Source of the DNA: an uncultured Bacteroidales bacterium
GTDB taxonomy: Bacteria > Bacteroidota > Bacteroidia > Bacteroidales > UBA932
Reading direction: 5' to 3'
Assembly: GCA_944322575.1 (NCBI GenBank)
Contig: CALUPK010000002.1
Coordinates: 62,001 to 126,000, forward strand
Length of the DNA stretch: 64,000 nucleotides
Below the pieces are notes generated by a model. The model was not told where the DNA came from. It did no database searches and saw nothing but the letters and a program-made list of their open reading frames with translations. The position numbers and the translations under genes are program-made. Below, one piece after another: positions 7,523 to 16,150 of this stretch (positions within the stretch are counted from its first letter, which is position 1; the number at the start of each line of letters is the position of its first letter).

Positions 7523-8517
7523 AAGTAGCAGTAGTAGGTGCCACCGGACTGGTCGGCACCGTTATCCTGAAGGTCTTGGAAGAAAGACAATTCCCGGTGT
7601 CGGAGCTGTTGCCGGTGGCTTCGGAACGGTCGGTGGGGCGGACGGTGCGTCTCTCTGGCTCAGAAGTGCCGGTGGTGAGTGCGGAGACTGCCCTGGCGGC
7701 CCGGCCGCAGATAGCCCTTTTCTCCGCCGGGGCCGCGGTCTCCCGGGAACTGGCTCCCCGTTTCGCTGCCATCGGATGCCGGGTGGTGGACAATTCCTCC
7801 TGCTGGCGGATGGACCCCTCCGTCCCGCTGGTGGTGCCTGAAATCAACGGCGGTGTGCTGGGAGCGTCGGATATGATCGTGGCCAATCCCAATTGTTCCA
7901 CCATCCAGATGCTCCTGCCCCTGGCGCCCCTGCACCGCCGCTGGGGTATTCGCCGTATCGTGGTCTCCACCTACCAGTCGGTCTCCGGAACGGGCTACAA
8001 GGCCCTGGCGCAGATGGAGGCGGAGCGGGCCGGCCGTCAGTGGGGAGAGTATCCGGCGGTCTATCCCCATCCGATCGACCTGAACATCCTGCCGCATATC
8101 GACGATTTCCTGGACAGCGGCTACACCAAGGAGGAGATGAAGATGGTCAATGAGACGCATAAGATACTGGCCGATCCCGGTATAGCCGTGTCTCCTACGA
8201 CAGTCCGGGTACCGGTTACCGGTGGCCATTCCGAATCCGTCAATGTGGAACTGAGCCGGGATTTCGACCTTTCCGAAGTGCGTTCCGTCATTGCTTCCGC
8301 CCCCGGCTGCGTCCTGCAGGATGACCCGTCAGCCGCAGTTTATCCTATGCCATTGTATGCCCAGGGACGGGACGAGGTCTTCGTAGGCCGCATCCGCCGC
8401 GACCCCACCGTCCCCTACGGCCTTAGCCTCTGGTGTGTGGCCGACAACCTCCGCAAAGGGGCCGCTACCAATGCCGTCCAGATAGCTCAATTGCTGTTGC
8501 CGTATGCAATTGCCTGA
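7519..8517 (+). CDS. asd: Aspartate-semialdehyde dehydrogenase
   Basis: 332 aa. Reduces aspartyl-phosphate to aspartate semialdehyde, the branch point to lysine/DAP and to homoserine. The NADP-binding loop is VVGATGLVG at residues 6-13, the catalytic Cys126 lies in NPNCSTIQ, and the acid-base His237 is in TGGHSES. Last gene of the metX-thrA-metY-asd run; its ATG overlaps the metY TGA. Because Asd is also needed for diaminopimelate and so for peptidoglycan, its place behind a methionine-type leader is notable unless it also has an internal promoter. Confidence 0.95.
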   Translation: MKVAVVGATGLVGTVILKVLEERQFPVSELLPVASERSVGRTVRLSGSEVPVVSAETALAARPQIALFSAGAAVSRELAPRFAAIGCRVVDNSSCWRMDPSVPLVVPEINGGVLGASDMIVANPNCSTIQMLLPLAPLHRRWGIRRIVVSTYQSVSGTGYKALAQMEAERAGRQWGEYPAVYPHPIDLNILPHIDDFLDSGYTKEEMKMVNETHKILADPGIAVSPTTVRVPVTGGHSESVNVELSRDFDLSEVRSVIASAPGCVLQDDPSAAVYPMPLYAQGRDEVFVGRIRRDPTVPYGLSLWCVADNLRKGAATNAVQIAQLLLPYAIA

Positions 8518-8565
8518 TGTGGCGGTTGCGTGGCTGCTTCTTGGTTACATGGCTCTTTTTCACCT

Positions 8566-8615
8566 GACTCCTTCTTCCCAGAGCCATTCCCTTTTGGGCT
8601 CCTTCCGAAGGAGTC
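8566..8615 (+). terminator. Inverted repeat at the end of the met operon, probable terminator
   Basis: GACTCCTTC (8566-8574) pairs with GAAGGAGTC (8607-8615), with a second possible pairing of CAGAGCC with GGGCTC inside. An alternative small stem, CTCCTT/AAGGAG, closes on CCG. ATTTTTA follows within about 5 bp. It lies 49 bp after asd and before the promoter region of the next gene. Confidence 0.55.
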
Positions 8616-8676
8616 GGTGATTTTTAGATATGCAGGAAATTTTGCTATCTTGCAGGAAATTTCAAAATTGCATATT

Positions 8677-9708
8677 ATGAAAAATCTATTTTCAGCAGCA
8701 TTTATCGCCGCCGCGGCCGTTCTTTTGTCAGGCTGCGCATCTGGAAGCAAGTATGTAATCGAAGGCTCAGGGGACCAGCTGGTGGACGGGCACTGGATGT
8801 ATGTCTCTGACGGAGTGGACTGGTCGATGCTGGACTCGGCGCTGATAGAGAACGGATCGTTCAGGATAGAGGGGGCGGACATGGGCTCGGGTGTGGCCAT
8901 GCTTTATATGGGGGCCAGTTCCGCGCCTTCGGGGCTGTATCAGATGAGCGAGATGATTTTCCTCGAGCCGGGAACCGTGTCGTTAGAGTATATCCCTGAC
9001 TATGAGATGTATTTCGCGCATGGAACACCCATGAATGACCTCTACTATGAGCTGTCTTTCGGAGACGCCGGGGATTATGAGGATCCGCTGGACATCATCC
9101 GGGACAATCACAACGTGCTGGGTCTTACACTCCTGCAAGGCATGCTGGCGATGTCCTCCAAGCCGGAGATCGAGGCGGTCCTGGCGGAGTTCCCGGAGAG
9201 CATGAAAGCGCATCCGCTCTACCTCCAGTTGGAGGAGATGCTCGAGCCGATCAAGGCCGACCTCGGAATGTCCTACTGGGACATCGAGGGCAAGGATGTG
9301 GATGGCAATGCGGTGCGGCTCAGCGATGTGGTGGAGCGTGACGGCGTGCGCTACGTGCTGCTGGATCTGTGGGCCTCGTGGTGCGGTCCTTGCCGGGAGG
9401 AAATCCCTGTCCTGGTCGAGCAGTACGCCCGTTTCCGCAACTCCGGTTTCGAAATCTACGGCATGTCCTTCGACAGCTCCCCCGAGAACTGGCGCAGCGC
9501 GTTGAAGGAGTTCGGTATGAACTGGCCAAATGTCATCACCGAAGTCACCGGCAGCCCCAGGACCAGTCCTGTCTGGGCCGGCTACGGCATGGACGGCATC
9601 CCCTGGAACTACCTCATCGACGCCTCCACCGGGGAGATCATCGCCAAGAACCTCCGCGGTGAAGCCCTCGCCGCCGAGCTCGAGGCCCTCTTCACAGAAC
9701 AAAAGTAA
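8677..9708 (+). CDS. Thioredoxin-fold lipoprotein (TlpA/ResA-like, with N-terminal DUF4369-type region)
   Basis: 343 aa. The frame is open further upstream, but the ATG at 8677 starts a classic lipoprotein signal ending LLSGC (Cys20), so it is preferred. Residues ~25-215 resemble the beta-rich N-terminal domain common in Bacteroidota thiol-disulfide proteins. A TlpA/AhpC-TSA thioredoxin fold follows, with redox motif WASWCGPC (Cys236 and Cys239) and a cis-Pro region near GIPWNYLID. Likely function: membrane-anchored periplasmic thiol-disulfide reductase or chaperone. It lies 6 bp before a second secreted protein. The substrate is unknown. Confidence 0.85.
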   Translation: MKNLFSAAFIAAAAVLLSGCASGSKYVIEGSGDQLVDGHWMYVSDGVDWSMLDSALIENGSFRIEGADMGSGVAMLYMGASSAPSGLYQMSEMIFLEPGTVSLEYIPDYEMYFAHGTPMNDLYYELSFGDAGDYEDPLDIIRDNHNVLGLTLLQGMLAMSSKPEIEAVLAEFPESMKAHPLYLQLEEMLEPIKADLGMSYWDIEGKDVDGNAVRLSDVVERDGVRYVLLDLWASWCGPCREEIPVLVEQYARFRNSGFEIYGMSFDSSPENWRSALKEFGMNWPNVITEVTGSPRTSPVWAGYGMDGIPWNYLIDASTGEIIAKNLRGEALAAELEALFTEQK

Positions 9709-9714
9709 ATCGTT

Positions 9715-10710
9715 ATGAAGAATTCCTTAAAGCTGTTTTTCGCAGTCACGATATTATTGTCAGCATCTATGCTCACAGTGTCAGCGCAGACGCCTGTCCC
9801 GGAATCTGAGCTGATAATATACAAAATGCAGAATAACCGTGACCACAATCCCCTGTACTTCATGGAGGCGGATGGAATCTACAGAGGTGTGAGGATGATG
9901 GCCGACAGCTCATACGCGGCTCATCAGGACAGTCTCGGGAATCTCGTCATAGATTACAATCGCGGCGGCCGCTATGAATATACCTATGACACACTTGGAC
10001 GTATAACCTCCAATCCCGGAGTTTGGGTCAGCTATCAGTACGAGGGTAATGTTCTGGAAATTACGGGAGTGGCGAGAAAGGACAGCATCCTGTATTTCAA
10101 GTATAGGATAGAATATGCCGGAAAGTATCCAGTCCGCAGGAGTATGGTCCATATCAATTATGAGGGAGAAGAGGTTAGGACGGAGGAGTGGTGGACCTAT
10201 GACCGGTTCGGCAGAATGACAGGTTATACGACATTGGATGAGGGGTCTACGTTGGCTGATTCCATATATGCAGTGATAAGTTATAACGATTATAGCAGCC
10301 ATGATCGTAGGAATGTAACGGTGTGCTATGGCGACAGCCAGCTGTACTACAACCGTCTTGACCAATATGATGACGCAGGCAGAGTCATTCGCTCGTACAT
10401 ATACGATGATTATGACGGGACGGAATGTGTCGAGGAATACGAGTATGCGGACAGTCTGAATGCTGCGCCCTATGTCCGGACCACCTCTATCATTCAAAGC
10501 AGCTCTCATCCCGCCAATAAGAAAATCAGGGAGACCTATGACTCCAACGCTTGGCTTGTCCGTGTCGAGGAATCGGGAGACGGGGTGATGCCATTTTCAA
10601 CCAAAGAGGAAATCAAAATAGAATACGATGACAGGGGCAATGTCGTAAAGTGGTTCTTTATCTCCCCGTGGTGGTGTCAGTGCGATTTTGTCGAGTACGA
10701 GTATTATTAG
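9715..10710 (+). CDS. Secreted protein with YD/RHS-like repeats, function unknown
   Basis: 331 aa with a signal peptide of about 24 residues ending in VSAQ. Several Y-D-x-x-G-R/N units occur, for example YDTLGRIT, YDRFGRMTGY, YDDAGRVIRSY and YDDRGNVVKW. These resemble the strand-turn-strand YD repeats of RHS-type shells, but there is no RHS core, toxin domain or lipobox. Residues FEYEY-like and aromatic-rich stretches continue to the C-terminus, with a Cys pair (WWCQC) near the end. Probably a periplasmic or surface beta-repeat protein. It may be co-transcribed with the thioredoxin-like lipoprotein 6 bp upstream. Confidence 0.65.
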   Translation: MKNSLKLFFAVTILLSASMLTVSAQTPVPESELIIYKMQNNRDHNPLYFMEADGIYRGVRMMADSSYAAHQDSLGNLVIDYNRGGRYEYTYDTLGRITSNPGVWVSYQYEGNVLEITGVARKDSILYFKYRIEYAGKYPVRRSMVHINYEGEEVRTEEWWTYDRFGRMTGYTTLDEGSTLADSIYAVISYNDYSSHDRRNVTVCYGDSQLYYNRLDQYDDAGRVIRSYIYDDYDGTECVEEYEYADSLNAAPYVRTTSIIQSSSHPANKKIRETYDSNAWLVRVEESGDGVMPFSTKEEIKIEYDDRGNVVKWFFISPWWCQCDFVEYEYY

Positions 10711-10760
10711 AGTTGTTGATGCGTAGGTCAGGATGTATGGCAGGGCATGGCGGTAAATCC

Positions 10761-11048
10761 TCAGTGCAGATATGACTTTAATGCTTCGACGTACGCGGCG
10801 AAGGCACGCGCCCCCGTCTCCGTTATCCTGCACACCGTCCGCGGCTTCTTCCCCGCAAATCCTTTCTCGACAGAGATGTACCCTGCCTCGGAGAGCTTGT
10901 CGATCTGCACGCTCAGATTGCCGGCAGTGGCTCCGGTGGCCTCGCGCAGGTACACGAAGTCGGCCTCTTCCATGGTCAGCAGGGTGGACATGACGGCCAG
11001 ACGCAGTTCGGAGTGCAGCAGCGGGTCGAGTTTTGCAAATTCTCCCAT
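10761..11048 (-). CDS. Winged-helix transcriptional regulator (HTH_27 / MarR-like)
   Basis: 95 aa. A single winged-helix DNA-binding domain: helices around LRLAVMSTLL and DFVYLREATGATAGNLSVQIDKLSEAGYI (recognition region), then a wing with KKPRTVCRITETGARAF. This matches the short one-domain regulators usually encoded next to a small membrane protein in Bacteroidota. It starts 5 bp after that membrane protein's stop and is surely in the same operon. It has no sensor domain, so it may act as a simple dimeric repressor of its own operon. Confidence 0.8.
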   Translation of the reverse strand: MGEFAKLDPLLHSELRLAVMSTLLTMEEADFVYLREATGATAGNLSVQIDKLSEAGYISVEKGFAGKKPRTVCRITETGARAFAAYVEALKSYLH

Positions 11049-11053
11049 GGCTG

Positions 11054-11653
11054 TTACTGTAGTTTACGGTTTTGACGGTTGAATATCAGGCCGGGTATGA
11101 CCAGGGTCATCAGTGCTGCGAAGGCCATGATCAGCGGAGTGGGTATATTCAGGAAGTAGTCGCAGGGCAGTCCTGCTATTCCGCAGATAATGCTGAGAAT
11201 GAATACGGTCCAGGAACTGCAGAGGACTCCGGTGACTGCGCCGGCCATGCCCAGAAGCAGTATTATGACCCCGTTTGTCGGTATGGGGATGAAGAACGCC
11301 ATGATGCCGACGGCTATTGCCAGGATTCCGAATATGCCCCATACGATGCCCACGGACCTGGATACGAAATTCTCGCCCTTCCCCTTGCTCTCGATGCGTT
11401 TGAATACCAGCTGATTCAGAGGCCAGCCGATAAATGGAATCAGAAACCAGGCCAGGTTCCACAGATGATTGTTGTCCGAAAGTGTCAGCCCCAGCAGGAC
11501 AATCCCGGATACGAGGATTACGGTCGTTCCCCAGATGAGCATTGCGGTGCCGCCGCGCCGCTGAAAGTCCTGCCGACTGTTGTTGATGGCCTCAGAGATG
11601 ATTTCCAATGACTTTTCTACTGAAAGTCCGTTTTTGTCGAAGTTGTTTTCCAT
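11054..11653 (-). CDS. Integral membrane protein paired with the winged-helix regulator
   Basis: 199 aa from the ATG at 11653 (MENNFDKNG). An upstream extension of the frame exists but begins in an A/T-rich leader just after the promoter. A soluble N-terminal helix (SVEKSLEIISEAINNSR) is followed by about six hydrophobic segments between residues ~35 and 190. The molecular function is unknown; the pairing with a one-domain regulator is common in this phylum. It is the first gene of the two-gene operon and follows a strong promoter. Confidence 0.75.
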   Translation of the reverse strand: MENNFDKNGLSVEKSLEIISEAINNSRQDFQRRGGTAMLIWGTTVILVSGIVLLGLTLSDNNHLWNLAWFLIPFIGWPLNQLVFKRIESKGKGENFVSRSVGIVWGIFGILAIAVGIMAFFIPIPTNGVIILLLGMAGAVTGVLCSSWTVFILSIICGIAGLPCDYFLNIPTPLIMAFAALMTLVIPGLIFNRQNRKLQ

Positions 11654-11732
11654 TGCTTTAAAATACTTTAAAAAATAAACCAAGTTCTGCAAAAAGAAGA
11701 GGGGCGCCGGTCTCCTCTCTTTGTTTATGGTG

Positions 11733-11764
11733 CAAATATAAACTGATTTATTTTATAAAGCAAA
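11733..11764 (-). promoter_or_regulatory. Promoter of the membrane protein/regulator operon
   Basis: Read on the minus strand: TTTG (11764-11761), a 20-bp spacer, then TATATTTG (11740-11733). Both boxes match the Bacteroidota sigma-ABfr consensus (TTTG ... TAnnTTTG). The 5' untranslated region to the ATG at 11653 would be about 75 nt. Confidence 0.7.
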
Positions 11765-11810
11765 TTTTGTGAAAAATTTTTCGCAAATTTGCGGAAAGAG
11801 AAAATGTCCT

Positions 11811-13565
11811 ATGATATCAAGAGTAAAAAAGTATTCAATGGAAAATGAATGGCCGGGCAGTCCGTGTCTTATCCGATTTGGAAACCGACAGGAATGCGGG
11901 TATGGGAAGTACAATGCAGATGGAAAGTATGAGCCGAGTGAGAAGAATATCCGGTCTTTCAGGCGGAACTTCGGTATGGTGGCGCTCGCCGCTGTGGCAG
12001 CCCTGTCCTGCGTCGGAGCTGATGTGGTGTGCGCCCAGACTTCTTCCGGGGATGTGCGGGTTGCGTCCGGGCAGTCCGTGGCTTCGGGTCAGGACCTGGA
12101 ATCTGCCGGGGTGAGACCCGGATGGCGTCTGGTATGGGAGGAGAATTTCGAGTCGGAGAGGATGGACTGGAGCGTGTGGAGCAAGACGGTGCGGGGGACG
12201 GCGGACTGGGCGGATACTCAGTCGGCGGATGAGCGCTGCTACGGTTTCCGGAACGGCAATCTCATACTCAGGGGAATAATCAATGACGACTTAGAGGCGG
12301 ACACGGCCAGGTATCTGACCGGCGGGGTGGTGACGCAGGGGAAAAAGGCATTTGCCTTTCCGGGCCGAATCGAGGTCCGGGCGAGGCTGCAGGCGGCTAC
12401 CGGAGCCTGGCCGGCTATATGGCTGCTGCCCTCGGATCCCGCTGTCCGCTGGCCTCAGGGCGGAGAGATAGATATCATGGAGCGGCTTAATTATGACGGA
12501 TTCGTGTACCAGACTGTACATTCGAACTACACTTACGTTCTCGGCCACAGGGACGAGCCGGCCAATTACAGTACGATGGAGATAGACCCGGAGGGATTCA
12601 ATACCTATGGCGTGGATGTCTTCCGGGACAGCGTGGTGCTTTATGTCAACGGAGTCCGGAATTTCTCGTATCCGAGGGTGCCGGATGCCGCTGACACCTT
12701 AGGGCAGTTTCCGTTCTTCCAGCCGATGTACCTGCTGATAGACATGCAGCTCGGCGGCAGCTGGGTAGGGGAGACGGACCCGGAGGACCTTCCCGTGGAG
12801 ATGGAAGTGGACTGGGTACGCTATTATGTGCCGGAGGACGGGCGCCCGGACAGTCCGGAGATCCGGCCTGCGGTGAGCATTGTGCCCCGGCCCGCTGTAA
12901 TGCGCCTCTCAGAAGGAGCGCCGCTCCGTATTTCCTCCCGCAGACTGTCGGTCTATGCTGCGGACAGACAGCTCCGGAGCACCGTGCGGACGTGGGCCGC
13001 ATCGATAGAGAAGCCTTACGCTCCCGGTGTCACAGAGCTCCAGACAGGCTTTACGAGAGTGGTCTCCGAAACCGTCCTTCCCGGAATACGCCTGACTGCT
13101 GCTGAGGAAAAGGCTGATATCATATTGTCCATAGACAGGTCCCTGCCGGAAGAGGGTATCAGGGCTGCTGGCCAGGGCAATGACGTGGTGATGGTGCCCA
13201 AGCGCTATTTCTATTTTGACTACTATCAGACCGCATACCCCTCTGCTAACGGAGAACCGCTGGGAATCGGAGGCTATGTCCCGCTGGAGAGGTGTTACTC
13301 CTTTGATCCGTTCGACGGCCTGGACGGGGAGGCAAGAACGCATATAAAAGGTATTCAGGCCAATACCTGGACGGAGTACATCCCCTGCTTCGACCATGTC
13401 CAGCACATGGACCTGCCGCGCCTTTCGGCTCTTTCGGAGGTGGCGTGGGGCAGGTACGGAGCGGATTACGGCGACTTCACGCACCGCCTGGCATCCTCGA
13501 TGAAAGCCATGTACGAATATTATGGCTGGATATACGCTCCGTATGTGTTTGATGGTGTGAAATAG
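11811..13565 (+). CDS. Secreted GH16 endo-beta-glucanase fused to a GH20 remnant lacking its catalytic core
   Basis: 584 aa from ATG 11811; 11838 and 11976 are other possible starts, so the start is uncertain. The hydrophobic signal segment (MVALAAVAALSCVGADVVCAQ) lies ~55 residues in, an unusually long n-region. Residues ~100-345 are a GH16 domain of the laminarinase type, with the catalytic motif GGEIDIME (nucleophile Glu219, acid-base Glu224). From ~355 the sequence switches to a GH20 hexosaminidase: the N-terminal support domain (IVPRPAVMRL ... ADIILSIDRSLPEEG), then directly the last part of the catalytic barrel (GNDVVMVP, YFYFDYYQT, IQANTWTEYI, LSALSEVAW). The middle of the barrel, including the Asp-Glu catalytic pair, is missing at about 13155-13162. 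Confidence 0.75.
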   Translation: MISRVKKYSMENEWPGSPCLIRFGNRQECGYGKYNADGKYEPSEKNIRSFRRNFGMVALAAVAALSCVGADVVCAQTSSGDVRVASGQSVASGQDLESAGVRPGWRLVWEENFESERMDWSVWSKTVRGTADWADTQSADERCYGFRNGNLILRGIINDDLEADTARYLTGGVVTQGKKAFAFPGRIEVRARLQAATGAWPAIWLLPSDPAVRWPQGGEIDIMERLNYDGFVYQTVHSNYTYVLGHRDEPANYSTMEIDPEGFNTYGVDVFRDSVVLYVNGVRNFSYPRVPDAADTLGQFPFFQPMYLLIDMQLGGSWVGETDPEDLPVEMEVDWVRYYVPEDGRPDSPEIRPAVSIVPRPAVMRLSEGAPLRISSRRLSVYAADRQLRSTVRTWAASIEKPYAPGVTELQTGFTRVVSETVLPGIRLTAAEEKADIILSIDRSLPEEGIRAAGQGNDVVMVPKRYFYFDYYQTAYPSANGEPLGIGGYVPLERCYSFDPFDGLDGEARTHIKGIQANTWTEYIPCFDHVQHMDLPRLSALSEVAWGRYGADYGDFTHRLASSMKAMYEYYGWIYAPYVFDGVK

Positions 13566-13577
13566 AGTAATTATGAT

Positions 13578-13585
13578 TATCTTTG
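13578..13585 (+). promoter_or_regulatory. Predicted -7 box for the BPL_N-like lipoprotein gene
   Basis: TATCTTTG fits TAnnTTTG exactly and lies 22 bp before the ATG at 13608. A TTTG at 13548-13551 is 26 bp upstream, rather far for a -33 box. Confidence 0.45.
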
Positions 13586-13607
13586 AATGCAATTAATCCG
13601 GAAGAAT

Positions 13608-14717
13608 ATGAAAAGACTGTTGCTCATAATCATGTCAGTCGTCCTGCTGGTCTCCTGCGGGGAGGGACAGAAGATAAAAGTAGCTGTGTTCCAAGGTGAC
13701 GGAGGTGCCGCGACGTGCATCCGCGAGACGGTGGCGGCTCTCAGCTTGGACGAGGATATGGAGGTGCGGATCGTGCATAGCAGCGATATTGCTGCGGGAG
13801 TTCTGGATAGTCTGGATGCTATCGTGATTCCCGGAGGCGGGGGCAGCCGTCAGTATCTCAGTCTGGGTCAGACCAATATGGCTCTGATAAAGGATTTCGT
13901 ACATCGCGGAGGAGGGGCTGTCGGCATCTGCGCCGGAGCCTATCTGTTCTCCAATACTCCGGACTACACCTGCATGGCCCTGACCGGTGCCCGCGCCATC
14001 GACCGCGAGCATGACAACCGCGGCCACGGTATGGCCAAGATGACTCTGAACAAGGACGGAAAGAAGATATTCCACGAGCTGGCGAAGGAGGACACATCCT
14101 ACGTCTTCTATTATGAAGGTCCCGTCTTCGTGGAAAGCGATGTCCCCTACACGTCTTTCGGGACAATGGAGAGCGACGTGCACGAGGAGGGAGGCGCTCC
14201 GGCAAATATGACCAACGGCAAGCCTTTCCTGACAGGCAATGACTACGGCAAGGGCAAGGTGTTCACGGTGGTGGGACATCCGGAGGCGACTCCCGGCAAG
14301 ATGTGGATGGTGCCCCGTATGGTGCGCTGGACCCTCGGCAAGCCGCTGAAGACGTATCCGGCAGAGGTGCTTACACCACCGGTGGCTCCCGAGGAGATAC
14401 TCATGAGCGTGGATGACCTGCGCTACGAGTCGCAGTGCTTCCAGACCTTCCTGTACGGTACGGCTCAGGAGAAGGTGGCTGCCCTCGGGTGGCTCGAGGA
14501 CCATTATTCCTGGGACTGCAAGACCTGGCTGCAGGGATTGCTCTACGATGCCTCCCCTCAGGTGAGAGCGAGGGCCGCGAAGTACATCGAGGCGATACAG
14601 TACCTGCCCTACGAGGCTGATCTGAAGGCCGCGCTGCTGAGGGAGAATGACACGAAGGCCCGTGCGGCCATGCAGCAGGCGCTGGATGCGCTGGCGGCTC
14701 TAAGACCATGGAAATAG
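13608..14717 (+). CDS. Lipoprotein with class I glutamine-amidotransferase-like (BPL_N) domain
   Basis: 369 aa. ATG 13608 is chosen because it opens a lipoprotein signal ending LLVSC (Cys17). Residues ~22-250 form a class I glutamine-amidotransferase-like fold of the BPL_N type: VAVFQGDGGA, IVIPGGGGS, and the nucleophile-elbow motif GICAGAYLF with Cys108. His and Glu partners may be in GHPEATPG. The C-terminal ~110 residues are helical and HEAT-like (QEKVAALGWLEDH, SPQVRARAAKYIEAI). The domain is known as the N-terminal part of some eukaryotic biotin-protein ligases, but no biotinylation part is present. Likely an extracytoplasmic hydrolase or binding protein; substrate unknown. Confidence 0.75.
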   Translation: MKRLLLIIMSVVLLVSCGEGQKIKVAVFQGDGGAATCIRETVAALSLDEDMEVRIVHSSDIAAGVLDSLDAIVIPGGGGSRQYLSLGQTNMALIKDFVHRGGGAVGICAGAYLFSNTPDYTCMALTGARAIDREHDNRGHGMAKMTLNKDGKKIFHELAKEDTSYVFYYEGPVFVESDVPYTSFGTMESDVHEEGGAPANMTNGKPFLTGNDYGKGKVFTVVGHPEATPGKMWMVPRMVRWTLGKPLKTYPAEVLTPPVAPEEILMSVDDLRYESQCFQTFLYGTAQEKVAALGWLEDHYSWDCKTWLQGLLYDASPQVRARAAKYIEAIQYLPYEADLKAALLRENDTKARAAMQQALDALAALRPWK

Positions 14718-14747
14718 TTTCAAATTTATAAACGTAATACCTAAGTT

Positions 14748-16139
14748 ATGATTAAACAAGTATTGACTATCTGCGCGGCTGCGGCTGTGTCCGTGTCCGC
14801 AATGGCTCAGGGCGGCATCACCGATGAGATGATGACTCAGATCCGTCAGGGCTGGCAGGGAACTCCCGAGGAACTGGCTCTTCGCAACGCCATCTCTGCC
14901 AACGACATCAACAAACTGTCGGTAAGGCAGGGCATTGAGTCCACTTACGATTTTTATTTCTCCGACGAGGTGAAGTCCAAGGGTATCTCCGACCAGGAGT
15001 CCAGCGGCCGCTGCTGGCTTTTCTCCGGTATGAACGTGCTGAGGGCCGCCATGATTGAGAAATACGGCCTCGGCCCCTTCGAGTTCTCCCAGAACTACAT
15101 CTTCTTCTACGACCAGCTCGAGAAGGCCAACCTTTTCCTCCAGGGCATCATCGATACCCGTGACCTGCCTATGGACGACCGCAAGGTAGAGTGGCTCTTC
15201 CGTCACGCGATAGGGGACGGCGGCCAGTTCACCGGAGTGTCCGACCTTATCACCAAGTACGGTATCGTGCCCTCCAACGTGATGCCCGAGACCTATTCGA
15301 GCAACCACACCTCCGGCATGTCCCGTCTGCTCAACCTCAAGCTGAAGGAGTTCGGTCTGGAACTCCGTGAGATGACCGGCTCGAAGAAGGAGCTGCCCTC
15401 CCTGCTCGAGGCCCGCAAGGTGGAGATGCTCGCCTTCGTGTACCGCTTCCTCGTGCTCAATTTCGGCGAGCCCCCCGTGGAGTTCACCTGGACCATGTAT
15501 GACGCCGAGGGCAAGCCCGTCAGCACCAAGACCTACACTCCTAAGTCCTTCTACGACGAGTATGTGGGCGTAGACCTGAAGAACAACTACGTGATGCTGA
15601 TGAACGACCCCACCCGCGAGTTCTACAAGGTCTACGAGATAGAGTACGACCGTCATCAGTACGACGGAAAGAACTGGCTGTACATCAACCTTCCCATCGA
15701 GGAGATCGAGGCCATGGCCATCGCCTCCATCAAGGACGGCACCATGATGTACTTCTCCTGCGACGTGGGCAAGTTCCTCGACCGCAAGAACGGTGTGCTG
15801 GACGTGAACTACTACGACTACGGCTCATTGATGGGCACTACCTTCGGTATGGACAAGCGTGAGAGAATCCTCACCGGTTCCAGCGGCTCCTCCCATGCCA
15901 TGACCCTCATGGCTGTGGACCTCGACGAGAACGGCAATGCTAAAAAATGGATGGTAGAGAACTCCTGGGGCATGACCGGCCACAACGGACATCTCGTGAT
16001 GACCGACGAATGGTTCGAGGAGTACATGTTCCGTCTCGTGGTGGAGAAGAAGTATGTGCCCGAGGATATCCTCAAGCTTCTGGACACCACTCCGATCATG
16101 CTTCCGCCCTGGGATCCCATGTTCGCGGAGGAACTGTAA
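14748..16139 (+). CDS. Secreted C1-family aminopeptidase (bleomycin hydrolase/PepC-like)
   Basis: 463 aa. The papain-like catalytic set is visible: Gln83 and Cys89 in DQESSGRCWLF, His383 in SSHAMTL and Asn405 in ENSWG. Large inserts between Cys and His fit the bleomycin-hydrolase/PepC subfamily (peptidase C1B). Unlike the cytosolic PepC of Firmicutes, it has a cleavable signal peptide ending SAMAQ near residue 21, so it should work in the periplasm or outside. It starts 30 bp after the upstream lipoprotein gene and ends 11 bp before the DUF4492 gene, in line with read-through into the cyd genes. Confidence 0.9.
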   Translation: MIKQVLTICAAAAVSVSAMAQGGITDEMMTQIRQGWQGTPEELALRNAISANDINKLSVRQGIESTYDFYFSDEVKSKGISDQESSGRCWLFSGMNVLRAAMIEKYGLGPFEFSQNYIFFYDQLEKANLFLQGIIDTRDLPMDDRKVEWLFRHAIGDGGQFTGVSDLITKYGIVPSNVMPETYSSNHTSGMSRLLNLKLKEFGLELREMTGSKKELPSLLEARKVEMLAFVYRFLVLNFGEPPVEFTWTMYDAEGKPVSTKTYTPKSFYDEYVGVDLKNNYVMLMNDPTREFYKVYEIEYDRHQYDGKNWLYINLPIEEIEAMAIASIKDGTMMYFSCDVGKFLDRKNGVLDVNYYDYGSLMGTTFGMDKRERILTGSSGSSHAMTLMAVDLDENGNAKKWMVENSWGMTGHNGHLVMTDEWFEEYMFRLVVEKKYVPEDILKLLDTTPIMLPPWDPMFAEEL

Positions 16140-16150
16140 TCCGAGATGTG

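Noticed and set aside
11769-11810. Upstream GTG start for the GH16 gene
   Set aside because: It lies in the A/T-rich promoter-like region shared with the divergent operon; the first ATG in frame, 11811, is more plausible.
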